Source of the DNA: JASLDZ01 sp038226305
Lineage (GTDB): Bacteria; Pseudomonadota; Alphaproteobacteria; Caulobacterales; Caulobacteraceae
Assembly (NCBI GenBank): GCA_038226305.1
Contig: JBBRQN010000015.1
Location: 1-64,000 of the forward strand
DNA length: 64,000 nt
Reading direction: 5' to 3'
The notes under the pieces were generated by a model. The model had not been told where the DNA came from and searched no databases. It was given only the letters and a program-made list of their open reading frames with translations. The position numbers were made by a program, and so were the translations under genes. Shown in pieces: positions 1-8,298 of this stretch (position 1 is its first letter; each line of letters opens with the position of its first letter).

Positions 1-6
1 CCCCGA

Positions 7-31
7 CCCTTCCCCCATCGAGGGGGAAGGG
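7..31. terminator. intergenic hairpin after the 34..651 gene
   Basis: A perfect 10-bp inverted repeat (CCCTTCCCCC / GGGGGAAGGG, 5-base loop) lies directly past the stop of the minus-strand gene ending at 34. There is no T-run on either side, so it may stabilise 3' ends rather than terminate strongly. Confidence 0.5.
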
Positions 32-33
32 AG

Positions 34-651
34 TCACGACGCCACCCATCCGTGCGCCTTGAGCCAGCGCCCGACGCTGGGTTCGCCCTCGTCGGTCTCG
101 CTGCCGGGGACGGTGAGGATCACCTCCCCGTCTGGCCGCACCACATCGACGGGGTCATAGGAGCCGAACTGCGGCCCGGGGTGGTACTTGTGGCGACCCA
201 CCAAAAGCATCCCCCGATAGGGGCCGGTGCGGATGATCGACTGAACCCCGCCGTCAACGACGAACCGTTCGGCGCGCGTCTTGATGTTCACCTGATGAAC
301 GGCGGGCGAAGTCGCCCAGGCGCTGGCTTCGACGTAGATGTAGTCCCCGTCGAGAGACCAGACCGGGTGGTCGAAGCTGTGGAAGGCGCGCTTCGGGTCT
401 TGCGGCGCGGTCGCCTGCCCGCGGATCAGCACACGACCCGGCCCGCTGGCACCGACCCGCTCGATCCTCAGCATGCTGGTCGGTCCCGAGGCCGGGTCGG
501 CGTCTGCGCCTGCTTCGTCGATCACGGCACGCCAGCGCCCGTTCGGCGACACTGCGCTGCTGTCTGAAGCGGGGGAGGCCGCCCCCCCACACAGCAAAAG
601 GGCGGCCGAAGCCGCCCCTGCCGTCAGTAGACTGAGCCGCCTTGAGGTCAC
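34..651 (-). CDS. Unknown Tat-type secreted protein coupled to hpnJ
   Basis: Predicted 205 aa, family not recognised. The GTG start at 651 overlaps the hpnJ TGA as GTGA, which fixes the start and implies translational coupling. The N-terminus has S-R-R followed by a 15-20 residue hydrophobic stretch, as in a twin-arginine or Sec signal. LLLCG is near a lipobox but does not fit it well. The mature part carries motifs such as PVWSLDGDYIYVEA, resembling one blade of a TolB/PD40-type beta-propeller. It is too short for a full propeller. Its position as the last gene of an hpnI-hpnJ unit suggests an exported partner of hopanoid side-chain maturation or trafficking. That role is inference only. Confidence 0.75.
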   Translation of the reverse strand: MTSRRLSLLTAGAASAALLLCGGAASPASDSSAVSPNGRWRAVIDEAGADADPASGPTSMLRIERVGASGPGRVLIRGQATAPQDPKRAFHSFDHPVWSLDGDYIYVEASAWATSPAVHQVNIKTRAERFVVDGGVQSIIRTGPYRGMLLVGRHKYHPGPQFGSYDPVDVVRPDGEVILTVPGSETDEGEPSVGRWLKAHGWVAS

Positions 652-2078
652 GCGGCCTTGCGGTCGCGCAGGAAGGCGGCGAATTCGACGCCTTCGCGCA
701 GGCGGCGCTTCATCATGTCGAAGTCCATCACCATCTCCTTGACGATGGAGCCGATCTTGGCGGGGCGGAAGTAGAATTTCTTGTAGAAGTCCTCCACCGA
801 GTCGAAGATCTGTTCGTGGCTCAGCACGCCCGGATAGTGCAGGGGCGCGATCTGCACGCCCTTGTCGTTGATCAGTTCGGCGTTGGCGGCGTCGAGCCAG
901 CCGTTCTCCACGGCCTGATCGTAGAGGAAGGTGCCCGGATAGGGCGCGGCCAGCGACACCTGGATGGTGTGCGGGTTGATCTTGCGCGCCCAGGCCTTGG
1001 TCTTCTCCAGGGTCTCGGGCGTCTCGCCGGGCAGGCCGACGATGAAGGTGCCGTGGATCTGGATGCCGAGGTCGTGGCAGTCCTGCGTGAACTTCTCGGC
1101 CACCTCGATGCGCATGCCCTTCTTGATGTTGTGAAGGATCTGCTGGTCGCCCGACTCGTAACCCACGAGGAGGAGGCGCAGGCCCCCCGCCTTCAGCTTC
1201 ACCAGCGTCTCGCGAGGCACGTTGGCCTTGGCGTTGCAGGACCAGGTGATGCCCAGCTTGCCCAGGCCTTCCGCGATGGCTTCGGCGCGGGGCAGGTCGT
1301 CGGTGAAGGTGTCGTCGTCGAAGAAGAACTCCTTCACTTGCGGCCACATCTCCTTGGCGCGGCGCAGCTCCTCGACCACGTTCTCGACCGAGCGGGTGCG
1401 ATAGCGGTGGCCGCCCACGGTCTGCGGCCACAGGCAGAAGGTGCAGCGGCTCTTGCAGCCCCGGCCGGTGTAGACCGAGATGTAGGGGTGCTTAAGGTAG
1501 CCGATGAAGTAATCTTCGATGCGCAGGTCGCGGTGATAGACGTCGATCACGCTGGGCAGGTCGTCCATCGTCTCCAGGATCGGGCGATCCGGGTTCTTGA
1601 CGATGTTGCCGTCTTCGTTGCGATAGCTGAGGCCGAGGATCGTGGACCAGGGCCGCTCTTCGGCCACTTCCTTGATCGTGTAATCGAACTCGTTACGGCA
1701 GATGAAGTCGATCACCGGCGCTTCGTTCAGGCTGTCGTCGCCCTCCACGGCCACCTTGGCACCGATCATGCCAATCTTCAGCTTCGGGTTGGCCGCCTTG
1801 AGGGCCTGGGCGACCTTCACGTCGCTGTCGAACGACGGCACCGAGGTGTGCATGACGCACAGGTCGTAGTCGTTGATCTGGGCGACCACCGTCTCGAGCG
1901 AGATGTTGGTCGGCGGGGCGTCGATCAGCTTGGAGTTGGGCACCAGCGCCGCGGGCTGGGCCAGCCACGTCGGAAACCAGAACGACTTGATCTCGCGCTT
2001 GGCCTGGTAACGCGAGCCCGCGCCCCCGTCGAAGCCGTCGAACGAGGGAGCCTGAAGAAACAGCGTGCGCAGCGACAT
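648..2078 (-). CDS. hpnJ: HpnJ, B12-binding radical SAM protein of aminocyclitol hopanoid synthesis
   Basis: Predicted 476 aa. The N-terminal half is a cobalamin-binding Rossmann-like region. The radical SAM core begins near residue 200 with CKSRCTFC (C-x3-C-x2-C, about residues 207-214), the [4Fe-4S] ligands. The TFIVGLPGET stretch and a C-terminal helical tail are typical of the HpnJ family. In Burkholderia, HpnJ converts the glucosamine on bacteriohopanetetrol into the cyclitol ether after HpnI and HpnK have acted. The ATG at 2078 lies 13 bases past the hpnI stop with an upstream GAGG, so the longer open frame before it is not used. The gene overlaps the downstream unknown gene by 4 bases. 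Confidence 0.93.
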   Translation of the reverse strand: MSLRTLFLQAPSFDGFDGGAGSRYQAKREIKSFWFPTWLAQPAALVPNSKLIDAPPTNISLETVVAQINDYDLCVMHTSVPSFDSDVKVAQALKAANPKLKIGMIGAKVAVEGDDSLNEAPVIDFICRNEFDYTIKEVAEERPWSTILGLSYRNEDGNIVKNPDRPILETMDDLPSVIDVYHRDLRIEDYFIGYLKHPYISVYTGRGCKSRCTFCLWPQTVGGHRYRTRSVENVVEELRRAKEMWPQVKEFFFDDDTFTDDLPRAEAIAEGLGKLGITWSCNAKANVPRETLVKLKAGGLRLLLVGYESGDQQILHNIKKGMRIEVAEKFTQDCHDLGIQIHGTFIVGLPGETPETLEKTKAWARKINPHTIQVSLAAPYPGTFLYDQAVENGWLDAANAELINDKGVQIAPLHYPGVLSHEQIFDSVEDFYKKFYFRPAKIGSIVKEMVMDFDMMKRRLREGVEFAAFLRDRKAA

Positions 2079-2091
2079 AGCGATCCAGACC

Positions 2092-3252
2092 TCAGGCGGG
2101 CGTGAGTTCGCCGCCGCGCCCCACATGGAAGCGCGAACCGCGCCATTCCACCCTGCGGGCGAGATGGGCACCGACGAACACGGCGATACTTAGTATATCG
2201 CGCGCCGGTATCAGCCACCAAGGCCCTGATGTCGCGCCTGTGACGTCGTCCACGCGGCTTTTCAGCCACAGCCGTGTTCCCAGAGCGACAGCCGTGACCG
2301 CCATCCCGGCCCAAGCCACAGGCGAGCCCGAAAGGCAAAGCAGCCCCCAGCCCATCAGCGCCAAAGGCAGGGGGTGGGTGACCACGCTGCCCGCATAGCC
2401 GCCCGGATCGATCTCGCGCGTAGTCTTCGCCCAGCGCACCTCGTGGCGCCACAACTCAGCCAGCGTCTCCTCCCCGCAGCCGTGGGCGACGAGGAACGGC
2501 GGCACGATCGTCTTTAGCCCGAGCGCCCGCACGGCGGCGCCCAGTTCATAGTCGTCGGCCAGAACATCCTTCACGCAGGCGAATCCGCCGACGGCCTCCA
2601 GCGTCTGCCGGCGGAGCGCGATGGTGGAGCCCATGCAGGGCGTCGCCCCCACGCTCACCCCCACGGCGAATATGGGCAGGGAGCCGTAGGACACGCCCAT
2701 CGCCGAGAGCGCGGCGCTGAAGCCTCCCCGCGACGCCCGGCCGAAGTAGAGGCAGCTCACCGCCCCCACCCCCTCCTCCGCCAGCGCGGCCGTGAGCCGG
2801 GTGAGGTAGTCGGGGGCGACGGCGATGTCGCTGTCGGCCAGCACCACCACCTCAGCCTCGATCCGCCGCGACAGGTTGATGAGGTTGGAGACCTTGCGGT
2901 TGGAGCCGTGCTCGGTGGCGTCCAGCACCACGGTGGCGCGCGGGTCGGCCGCAACGAGCGCCCGCGCGACCTCCAGCGCCGGATCGGCAGGGCGCTGCAC
3001 CCCCATCCGCATGGACACGACCCCGGCATAGTCCTGAGCCAGGGCCGCGCGCAGATCGGCCGCCAGCGTCGGTTCCACTCCGTGCAGGGGCTTCAGCAGA
3101 ACGACAGAGGGCGCCGCCGTCGCCTGTTGGGGCACCTCTGACCGGTACCGCCGCAGCGACCGGCCCGCGTGGACGCAGAACCCGCACCCCGCCACGGCAA
3201 GGAGAAGGAAAACGGCACCTGCGATCAGGAAAGCGAGGCCGATCCCGCCCAT
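2092..3252 (-). CDS. hpnI: HpnI, hopanoid glycosyltransferase (GT2, membrane-bound)
   Basis: Predicted 386 aa. One N-terminal membrane segment (residues 1-25) precedes a GT2 domain with VVLLKPLHGVEP, a metal-binding LADSDIAV (D-x-D) and, further on, DDYELG and HEVRWAKTTR, the family's acceptor/catalytic motifs. C-terminal hydrophobic segments anchor it to the inner membrane. The family adds N-acetylglucosamine to bacteriohopanetetrol, giving the substrate of the HpnK deacetylase and then HpnJ. No YdjC-like hpnK is visible in the window, so that step must be encoded elsewhere or be absent. The start at 3252 was chosen because the membrane segment begins there. The frame stays open to 3378, inside the divergent mlaA start. 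Confidence 0.9.
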   Translation of the reverse strand: MGGIGLAFLIAGAVFLLLAVAGCGFCVHAGRSLRRYRSEVPQQATAAPSVVLLKPLHGVEPTLAADLRAALAQDYAGVVSMRMGVQRPADPALEVARALVAADPRATVVLDATEHGSNRKVSNLINLSRRIEAEVVVLADSDIAVAPDYLTRLTAALAEEGVGAVSCLYFGRASRGGFSAALSAMGVSYGSLPIFAVGVSVGATPCMGSTIALRRQTLEAVGGFACVKDVLADDYELGAAVRALGLKTIVPPFLVAHGCGEETLAELWRHEVRWAKTTREIDPGGYAGSVVTHPLPLALMGWGLLCLSGSPVAWAGMAVTAVALGTRLWLKSRVDDVTGATSGPWWLIPARDILSIAVFVGAHLARRVEWRGSRFHVGRGGELTPA

Positions 3253-3376
3253 GTTTGCGCCCCATTCCTCGCCCAAAGCACGACAGCCAAGGTCGCGGTG
3301 TCCGTCCTCCCGCAGCGCGGGGGCGGGCGCAAGCCGGGCCGCTCGCGTTTGTCGCCACTGAAATGTATGGAGGCTC
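3253..3376. promoter_or_regulatory. divergent hpnI / mlaA promoter region
   Basis: About 124 bases separate the hpnI start from the mlaA-like start. The two units diverge, so both promoters should lie here. No convincing -35/-10 pair was seen. A GGAGG at 3369-3373 sits only 3 bases from the mlaA ATG. Confidence 0.4.
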
Positions 3377-4366
3377 ATGCTCTCGCTCCGGTCCTCCCCC
3401 TGGCCCTCCCCCCGGTTCGGCGGCGCGCGGCTGGCTCCGCTGGTCGTGGTTGCTGCCATCGCCCTGTCCACCGGGGCGGCGGGGGCGGCCCACGCGCAGG
3501 CTATGGCCGTCACCCCGGCGCAGGCGGTGGCCGCCGCCCGCCAAGGCTCGACCTCCGACCCGTTCGAGCGCCTGAACCGCAAGACCTACGCGTTGAACCA
3601 GATGCTCGATCGCGTGGTTCTGCGGCCATTGGCGGTGTTTTGGCACCGGGCGGCTCCGAAGCCCTTGCGCACCGGGATCAACAACCTGCTGTCGAATCTG
3701 GGCGAGCCGCTCGTGTTCATCAACGACGTGCTGCAGGGCCGGCCCGAGGCCGCGGGAAAGACGGCGGTGCGGTTCGTTGCGAACTCCACCATCGGCGCGC
3801 TGGGCGTGATCGACGTGGCGGGGGCCACCGGCCTGCCGCACCACGACAACGGCTTTGCCCTGACGCTCGGGCGCTGGGGCGCCAAGTCCGGCCCCTACCT
3901 GTATCTGCCGGTGCTGGGCCCCTCCAGCGCGCGCGACCTCACGGGCACTCTGGTCGACATCGGTCTGAACCCCCTCACCTACAGCCGCAACACCGGCAGC
4001 GGCGGGCTGACCACGGGGCTCGGCGTCGTGGGCGGACTGGACGCCCGGGCCCGCGCCGACGGCGACCTGAAGGCCCTGGATGCCATGGCCACCGACGGCT
4101 ATGCGGCGCTCCGCTCGTTCTACCTGCAAAACCGGGAGAGCGAGGTGAACGGCGGCAAGCTGGACCTGAACGCCCTGCCCGACTTCGACGACCCCGAAGC
4201 CGCGAAGGCAACCGGCGCGACACCTGCGGCCGACACGCCAGCCGATCCGGCCGCCGCCAAGCCTGTGGCCCTGCCGACGCCCGACAATCCGGTCGCCCCG
4301 CCCGCTGCGACCCCGGCGCCGGCTCCGGCCGCTGACCCCTCTCCCGCAGCGCCCAAAGGCGTGTAA
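3377..4366 (+). CDS. mlaA: MlaA/VacJ-family protein without a lipobox
   Basis: Predicted 329 aa. MlaA removes mislocalised phospholipids from the outer leaflet of the outer membrane and passes them to MlaC. The family signature is clear: DPFERLNRKTYALN near residue 60, then LSNLGEPLVFINDVLQG and GLPHHDNGF...LGRWG. The signal peptide ends in AHA-QA, a signal peptidase I site. No cysteine follows the hydrophobic core and none is apparent in the protein, so it is not a lipoprotein as in E. coli. The last 80 residues are an Ala/Pro-rich tail absent from the E. coli protein. With the MlaC-like HpnM and the RND protein HpnN nearby, it may take part in hopanoid or phospholipid transport; this is inferred from context. 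Confidence 0.88.
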   Translation: MLSLRSSPWPSPRFGGARLAPLVVVAAIALSTGAAGAAHAQAMAVTPAQAVAAARQGSTSDPFERLNRKTYALNQMLDRVVLRPLAVFWHRAAPKPLRTGINNLLSNLGEPLVFINDVLQGRPEAAGKTAVRFVANSTIGALGVIDVAGATGLPHHDNGFALTLGRWGAKSGPYLYLPVLGPSSARDLTGTLVDIGLNPLTYSRNTGSGGLTTGLGVVGGLDARARADGDLKALDAMATDGYAALRSFYLQNRESEVNGGKLDLNALPDFDDPEAAKATGATPAADTPADPAAAKPVALPTPDNPVAPPAATPAPAPAADPSPAAPKGV

Positions 4367-4431
4367 GACAGCCGCCGCGCGCGGGCTGATCCGGGCGCCA
4401 AGTCTTCTTCTTCAGGACGGGGGATCACGTC

Positions 4432-5427
4432 GTGGCGGCCGAGCGGGTGCTGGTGACCGGCGCGACGGGCTTCGTGGGCTCGGCCGTGGCGCGCAAGGCG
4501 ATCGCGCGTGGCCTCACCGTGCGCGTGCTCGCCCGCCCCACCAGCGACCGCCGCAACCTGAAGGGCCTCGACGCAGAGGTTGTGGAAGGCGACGTGACGG
4601 ACGAAGCCTCCATGCGCCGGGCACTCGCCGGCTGCGATGGCCTGTTCAACGTGGCCGCCGACTATCGTCTGTGGGCGAAGGATCCATCCGAGATCATCCG
4701 CAACAACCGCGCCTCCACCCAGGCCGTGATGACGGCCGCGCATGCTGCTGGTCTGCGCCGCATCGTCCACACCTCCAGCGTGGCCACCCTGAACCTCGAC
4801 GGCGAAGGACCGGCGGACGAGACGCGGCCCTTGCGCGAAGGCCAGGCCATTGGGGCCTACAAGGAAAGCAAGGTCGTCAGTGAACGGATGGTCGAGCACA
4901 TGATCGCCGAACGTGCCCTGCCGGCGGTGATCGTCATGCCCTCCACCCCCATCGGCCCCCGCGACGTGAAGCCCACGCCCACGGGTCGGATCCTGGTGGA
5001 AGCCGCCACCGGCAAGATCCCCGCCTTCGTCGATACGGGCCTGAACCTCGTGCATGTGGACGACGTGGCCGAGGGACACCTCCTCGCCTGGGAGCGCGGG
5101 CGCATCGGCGAACGCTATGTGCTGGGCGGGCAGGATGTGGCGCTGAAAGACATGCTGGCCGAGATCGCCCGGCTGCGGGGCCGCAAGCCTCCCACCGTGC
5201 AGCTGCCCACCGCGCCACTCTACCCCGTGGCGATGATCGCCGAGGCTGTGGCGCAGTTCACGGGCAAGGAACCGATGCTGACGGTGGATGCCCTCAAGAT
5301 GGCGGGGCACCGCATGTTCTTCTCCTCCGCCAAGGCCGAGCGCGAACTGGGCTACACCGCCCGGCCGTGGAGAGAAGCCGTGGCCGACGCCCTCGACTGG
5401 TTCGGCTTCGAAGGCTACCTCGCGTGA
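4432..5427 (+). CDS. hpnA: HpnA, hopanoid-associated sugar epimerase/dehydratase-like protein
   Basis: Predicted 331 aa extended SDR. The NAD(P)-binding motif VTGATGFVGSAVA is at the N-terminus and GAYKESK carries the catalytic Tyr-Lys pair. The HpnA family accompanies squalene-hopene cyclase in many hopanoid producers; its exact reaction is not settled, with NAD-dependent change of a sugar or side chain proposed. The GTG start at 4432 gives an N-terminus beginning just before the Rossmann motif. Its TGA overlaps the hpnB GTG (GTGA), placing it first in the coupled hpnA-B-C-D-E operon. Confidence 0.92.
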   Translation: MAAERVLVTGATGFVGSAVARKAIARGLTVRVLARPTSDRRNLKGLDAEVVEGDVTDEASMRRALAGCDGLFNVAADYRLWAKDPSEIIRNNRASTQAVMTAAHAAGLRRIVHTSSVATLNLDGEGPADETRPLREGQAIGAYKESKVVSERMVEHMIAERALPAVIVMPSTPIGPRDVKPTPTGRILVEAATGKIPAFVDTGLNLVHVDDVAEGHLLAWERGRIGERYVLGGQDVALKDMLAEIARLRGRKPPTVQLPTAPLYPVAMIAEAVAQFTGKEPMLTVDALKMAGHRMFFSSAKAERELGYTARPWREAVADALDWFGFEGYLA

Positions 5428-6614
5428 GCCCGGCCGTGATCATCGGTGTTCTGACGGTTCTGATCTGGGGCTACCTCGTTCTGCTGAACGGCGGCTTCTG
5501 GCTGGCGCGAGAGCGCGACGATCGGGATATGCCGCCCGCCTCCTCGACCTGGCCAAGCGTCACGGCCGTGGTGCCCGCGCGGGATGAGGCGGACGTGGTC
5601 GCCCGGTCGGTCGGCTCGCTCCTGACGCAAGACTATCCGGGACCGTTCCAGGTGATCCTGGTGGACGACGGATCGACCGACGGCACCGCCGCGGTCGCCC
5701 ATGCCGAAGCCCGACGCCTTTCACGCGAAGACCGGCTGACGGTGGTGACCGGTGCCCCCCTCCCCCCCGGTTGGACCGGCAAGCTGTGGGCCATGAGCCA
5801 GGGCACAGCCCACGCCGCGACCGCCCATTCATCCGAATACGTCTTGTTTACCGACGCGGACATCGGCCATGCCGACGATAACCTCCGAACACTGATGGCT
5901 CGCGCGGACGCGGGTCGGCTGGTGCTTACCTCGCAGATGGTGCGGCTGCATTGCGAGACCTGGCCGGAGCGCCTGCTGATCCCGGCTTTCGTGTTCTTCT
6001 TCCAGATGCTCTACCCGTTCCGCCGGGTTAACGACCCGCGTTCGAAGACGGCGGGCGCGGCCGGGGGCTGCATGTTGATCGAGCGGGCCGCCCTGGAGCG
6101 CGCGGGCGGCGTGGGGGCCATCCGCACCGCCCTGATCGACGACTGCACCCTGGGCGCCCTGATGAAGCGGCATGGGCCGATTTGGCTGGGCCTGACAGAC
6201 CGGGCGCGCAGCCTTCGCCCCTATGCCACCTTCGCGCAGGCGGGCCGCATGATCTCGCGCTCGGCCTACGCCCAGCTGAACTACTCGCCCTGGCTCCTGG
6301 CGGGCACGCTCATGGGGCTGGTCCTGACCTATCTCGCCCCGCCTCTCCTCGCCCTCTTCGGCGAGGGCTGGACGCGCCTCCTCGGGGCCGCCGCCTGGCT
6401 GATGATGGGAGTGAGCTTCCAGCCCATGTTGCGCTTCTATCGCCGCTCCCCCCTGTGGGGCGTGGCCCTGCCCGTCATCGGCGCCGTCTACGGTGCCCTG
6501 ACCTTCCAGAGCGCGTGGGACGTGTGGCGCGGCAAGGGCGGCATGTGGAAGGGCCGCGCCCAGGCCCAGACCGGACGGGCCAAAGCCGGCGACCCCGTGG
6601 AGATCGCCGCATGA
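5424..6614 (+). CDS. hpnB: HpnB, hopanoid-associated glycosyltransferase
   Basis: Predicted 396 aa GT2 membrane protein. One N-terminal membrane helix is followed by TAVVPARDEADVV, LVDDGSTDGT and LFTDADIGHA (D-x-D metal motif). The acceptor region RTALIDDCTLG precedes several C-terminal hydrophobic helices. The family is found with HpnA and squalene-hopene cyclase and is thought to act on the hopanoid side chain, though the step is not firmly assigned. The GTG start at 5424 overlaps the hpnA stop by 4 bases, and the stop overlaps the hpnC ATG (ATGA). This supports stoichiometric translation along the operon. Confidence 0.92.
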   Translation: MSPAVIIGVLTVLIWGYLVLLNGGFWLARERDDRDMPPASSTWPSVTAVVPARDEADVVARSVGSLLTQDYPGPFQVILVDDGSTDGTAAVAHAEARRLSREDRLTVVTGAPLPPGWTGKLWAMSQGTAHAATAHSSEYVLFTDADIGHADDNLRTLMARADAGRLVLTSQMVRLHCETWPERLLIPAFVFFFQMLYPFRRVNDPRSKTAGAAGGCMLIERAALERAGGVGAIRTALIDDCTLGALMKRHGPIWLGLTDRARSLRPYATFAQAGRMISRSAYAQLNYSPWLLAGTLMGLVLTYLAPPLLALFGEGWTRLLGAAAWLMMGVSFQPMLRFYRRSPLWGVALPVIGAVYGALTFQSAWDVWRGKGGMWKGRAQAQTGRAKAGDPVEIAA

Positions 6615-7459
6615 CCGCCGCATCCGCCGCCGACCTCGCCTCCGGCAAGGGGCACACCGACGAGAACTTCCCCGTGGCGTCGTTCATGCTGAAGCCCGCG
6701 CACCGGGGGCCGATCATGGCGTTCTACCGCTTCGCCCGCACCGCCGACGACGTATCGGACAATCCCGATGCTCCGTCTGCGGAGAAGCTGGCGCATCTCG
6801 AAGCCATGCGCGCCACCCTGAACGGCGAAAGCAATGCAGACGCCCCGTCGCTGGCCCTGCGCCAGTCGCTGATGCAGCACGCGCTGGGCCCCCAGCACGG
6901 CCTCGACCTTCTTGAGGCGTTCCGCCGGGACTGCACCAAGACCCGCTACGCCGACTGGGCCGAGCTTCTGGATTACTGCCGCTATTCCGCCGCCCCCGTC
7001 GGCCGCTTCGTTCTGGACGTGCACGGCGAGGATCGCGCCTTGTGGCCCGCCAACGACGCCCTGTGCGCGGCGCTGCAGGTGATCAACCACCTGCAGGACT
7101 GCGGCAAGGATCGCCGCGACCTGGACCGCGTCTACATCCCCCTCGACGGTCTGGCCGCCGCCGGGCTGGAGCCCGACGCCCTGCTCCTGCCCGCCGCACC
7201 CCCCGCCCTGCGCCAGGTGATCACGGGCCTCGCCACCCGCACCCGGGACGAGCTCCTGGTTAGGTCTCGCCCATTTGCGTCACGGATCAAGGACCAGCGC
7301 CTGGCCTTCGAGGTGGCGTTCATCCAGCGGCTGGCGGAAGACCTGTGCGAGCGGCTGACCCGCAACGACCCCTTGAGCGAGCGCGTGCATCACACCAAGC
7401 CGCAGATGGCGGCCCTGGCCGTCCGCGCCGGCCTCGATCGCCTGACGGGCCGCAAGTGA
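6611..7459 (+). CDS. hpnC: HpnC, squalene synthase (hydroxysqualene-forming module)
   Basis: Predicted 282 aa trans-isoprenyl diphosphate synthase fold. The two Asp-rich motifs are DDVSDNPD near residue 50 and HLQDCGKDRRDLDR near 160. Known biochemistry of HpnCDE: HpnD makes presqualene diphosphate from two farnesyl diphosphates, HpnC converts it to hydroxysqualene, and HpnE reduces that to squalene. The ATG at 6611 overlaps the hpnB stop (ATGA) and the stop overlaps the hpnD GTG (GTGA). Farnesyl diphosphate would come from the ispA-like gene at 17.5 kb. Confidence 0.94.
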   Translation: MTAASAADLASGKGHTDENFPVASFMLKPAHRGPIMAFYRFARTADDVSDNPDAPSAEKLAHLEAMRATLNGESNADAPSLALRQSLMQHALGPQHGLDLLEAFRRDCTKTRYADWAELLDYCRYSAAPVGRFVLDVHGEDRALWPANDALCAALQVINHLQDCGKDRRDLDRVYIPLDGLAAAGLEPDALLLPAAPPALRQVITGLATRTRDELLVRSRPFASRIKDQRLAFEVAFIQRLAEDLCERLTRNDPLSERVHHTKPQMAALAVRAGLDRLTGRK

Positions 7460-8298
7460 GCGACACGGCCGCAACCTCCGCTTCGCAGGCCGCAGGCAGC
7501 TCGTTCTACGCCGGGATGCGCATCCTGCCGAAGGCGGAGCGCGAGGCGATGTATTCCGTCTACGGATTCTGCCGCGTGGTGGACGACATCGCCGACGACC
7601 TGGAGGGCGACCCCGCCTTCCGCCGGGTGGCGCTGGACGGATGGCGGCGGGACATCGGTGCGCTCTACGCCGGGAACGACCCCGGCCGGGCGGCGGCGCT
7701 GGCTCCCCACGTCGAACGCTTTGGTCTCGCCCGCGAAGACTTCCAGGCCGTGATCGACGGCATGCAGATGGACCTCGACGGCCCCATCGTCGCCCCGGAT
7801 GCCCAGACGCTCGACCTGTACTGCGACCGGGTGGCCAGCGCTGTCGGCCGCCTCAGCGTGCGCATCTTCGGCATGGAGCCGGAGCCCGGCGTGACGCTGG
7901 CCCACCACCTCGGGCGCGCCCTGCAGCTCACCAACATCCTGCGCGACTTCGACGAGGATGCCTTGATCGGGCGCCTGTACCTCCCGTCCGAACTCCTCGA
8001 CTCGGTGGGGATCGACACGCGCGAACCTTTGGATGTCGTGGATCACCCGCGCATCGACCGGGCCGCCCGGGTGCTCGCCGAAACCGCCCGCGCGCACTAT
8101 GCCGCCGCCGACACGGTGATGGCGGCCGCCACCAAGGGCCGCCTGATCGCCCCCCGGCTGATGAGCGCCGTCTACGCCCGCACGCTGGAGCTGACCTCCG
8201 GCGCCGGCTGGGCGCCGCCCCGCGCCCGGCCAAAGCTGTCCAAGGCCGCCCTCGGGCTGACCGTCCTGCGCACGGGTCTGCGGTGGGGCTGGCGGTGA
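7456..8298 (+). CDS. hpnD: HpnD, presqualene diphosphate synthase
   Basis: Predicted 280 aa. Paralogous to HpnC, with the substrate motifs YGFCRVVDDIADD near residue 35 and LTNILRDFDEDALIGRLYLP near 160; the latter also fits phytoene/squalene synthases in general. It condenses two farnesyl diphosphates to presqualene diphosphate. The GTG start at 7456 overlaps the hpnC stop (GTGA), and the next gene starts by the same device, so C, D and E are produced as a coupled set. A carotenoid phytoene synthase is the main alternative from sequence alone; the hpnC/hpnE neighbours make HpnD much more likely. Confidence 0.94.
   Translation: MSDTAATSASQAAGSSFYAGMRILPKAEREAMYSVYGFCRVVDDIADDLEGDPAFRRVALDGWRRDIGALYAGNDPGRAAALAPHVERFGLAREDFQAVIDGMQMDLDGPIVAPDAQTLDLYCDRVASAVGRLSVRIFGMEPEPGVTLAHHLGRALQLTNILRDFDEDALIGRLYLPSELLDSVGIDTREPLDVVDHPRIDRAARVLAETARAHYAAADTVMAAATKGRLIAPRLMSAVYARTLELTSGAGWAPPRARPKLSKAALGLTVLRTGLRWGWR

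Noticed and set aside
34..1431. 465-aa minus-strand open frame spanning the unknown gene and part of hpnJ
   Set aside because: Upstream of codon 651 it is an Arg/Pro-rich shadow of hpnJ; only the 205-aa C-terminal part from the GTGA overlap looks like protein.
642..2105. 487-aa plus-strand open frame opposite hpnJ
   Set aside because: Antisense shadow caused by high GC; no domain or plausible composition, while hpnJ on the other strand is clear.
3253..3378. 42-codon N-terminal extension of HpnI
   Set aside because: Arg/Ala-rich sequence unlike the family and overlapping the divergent mlaA start; the membrane helix begins at 3252.
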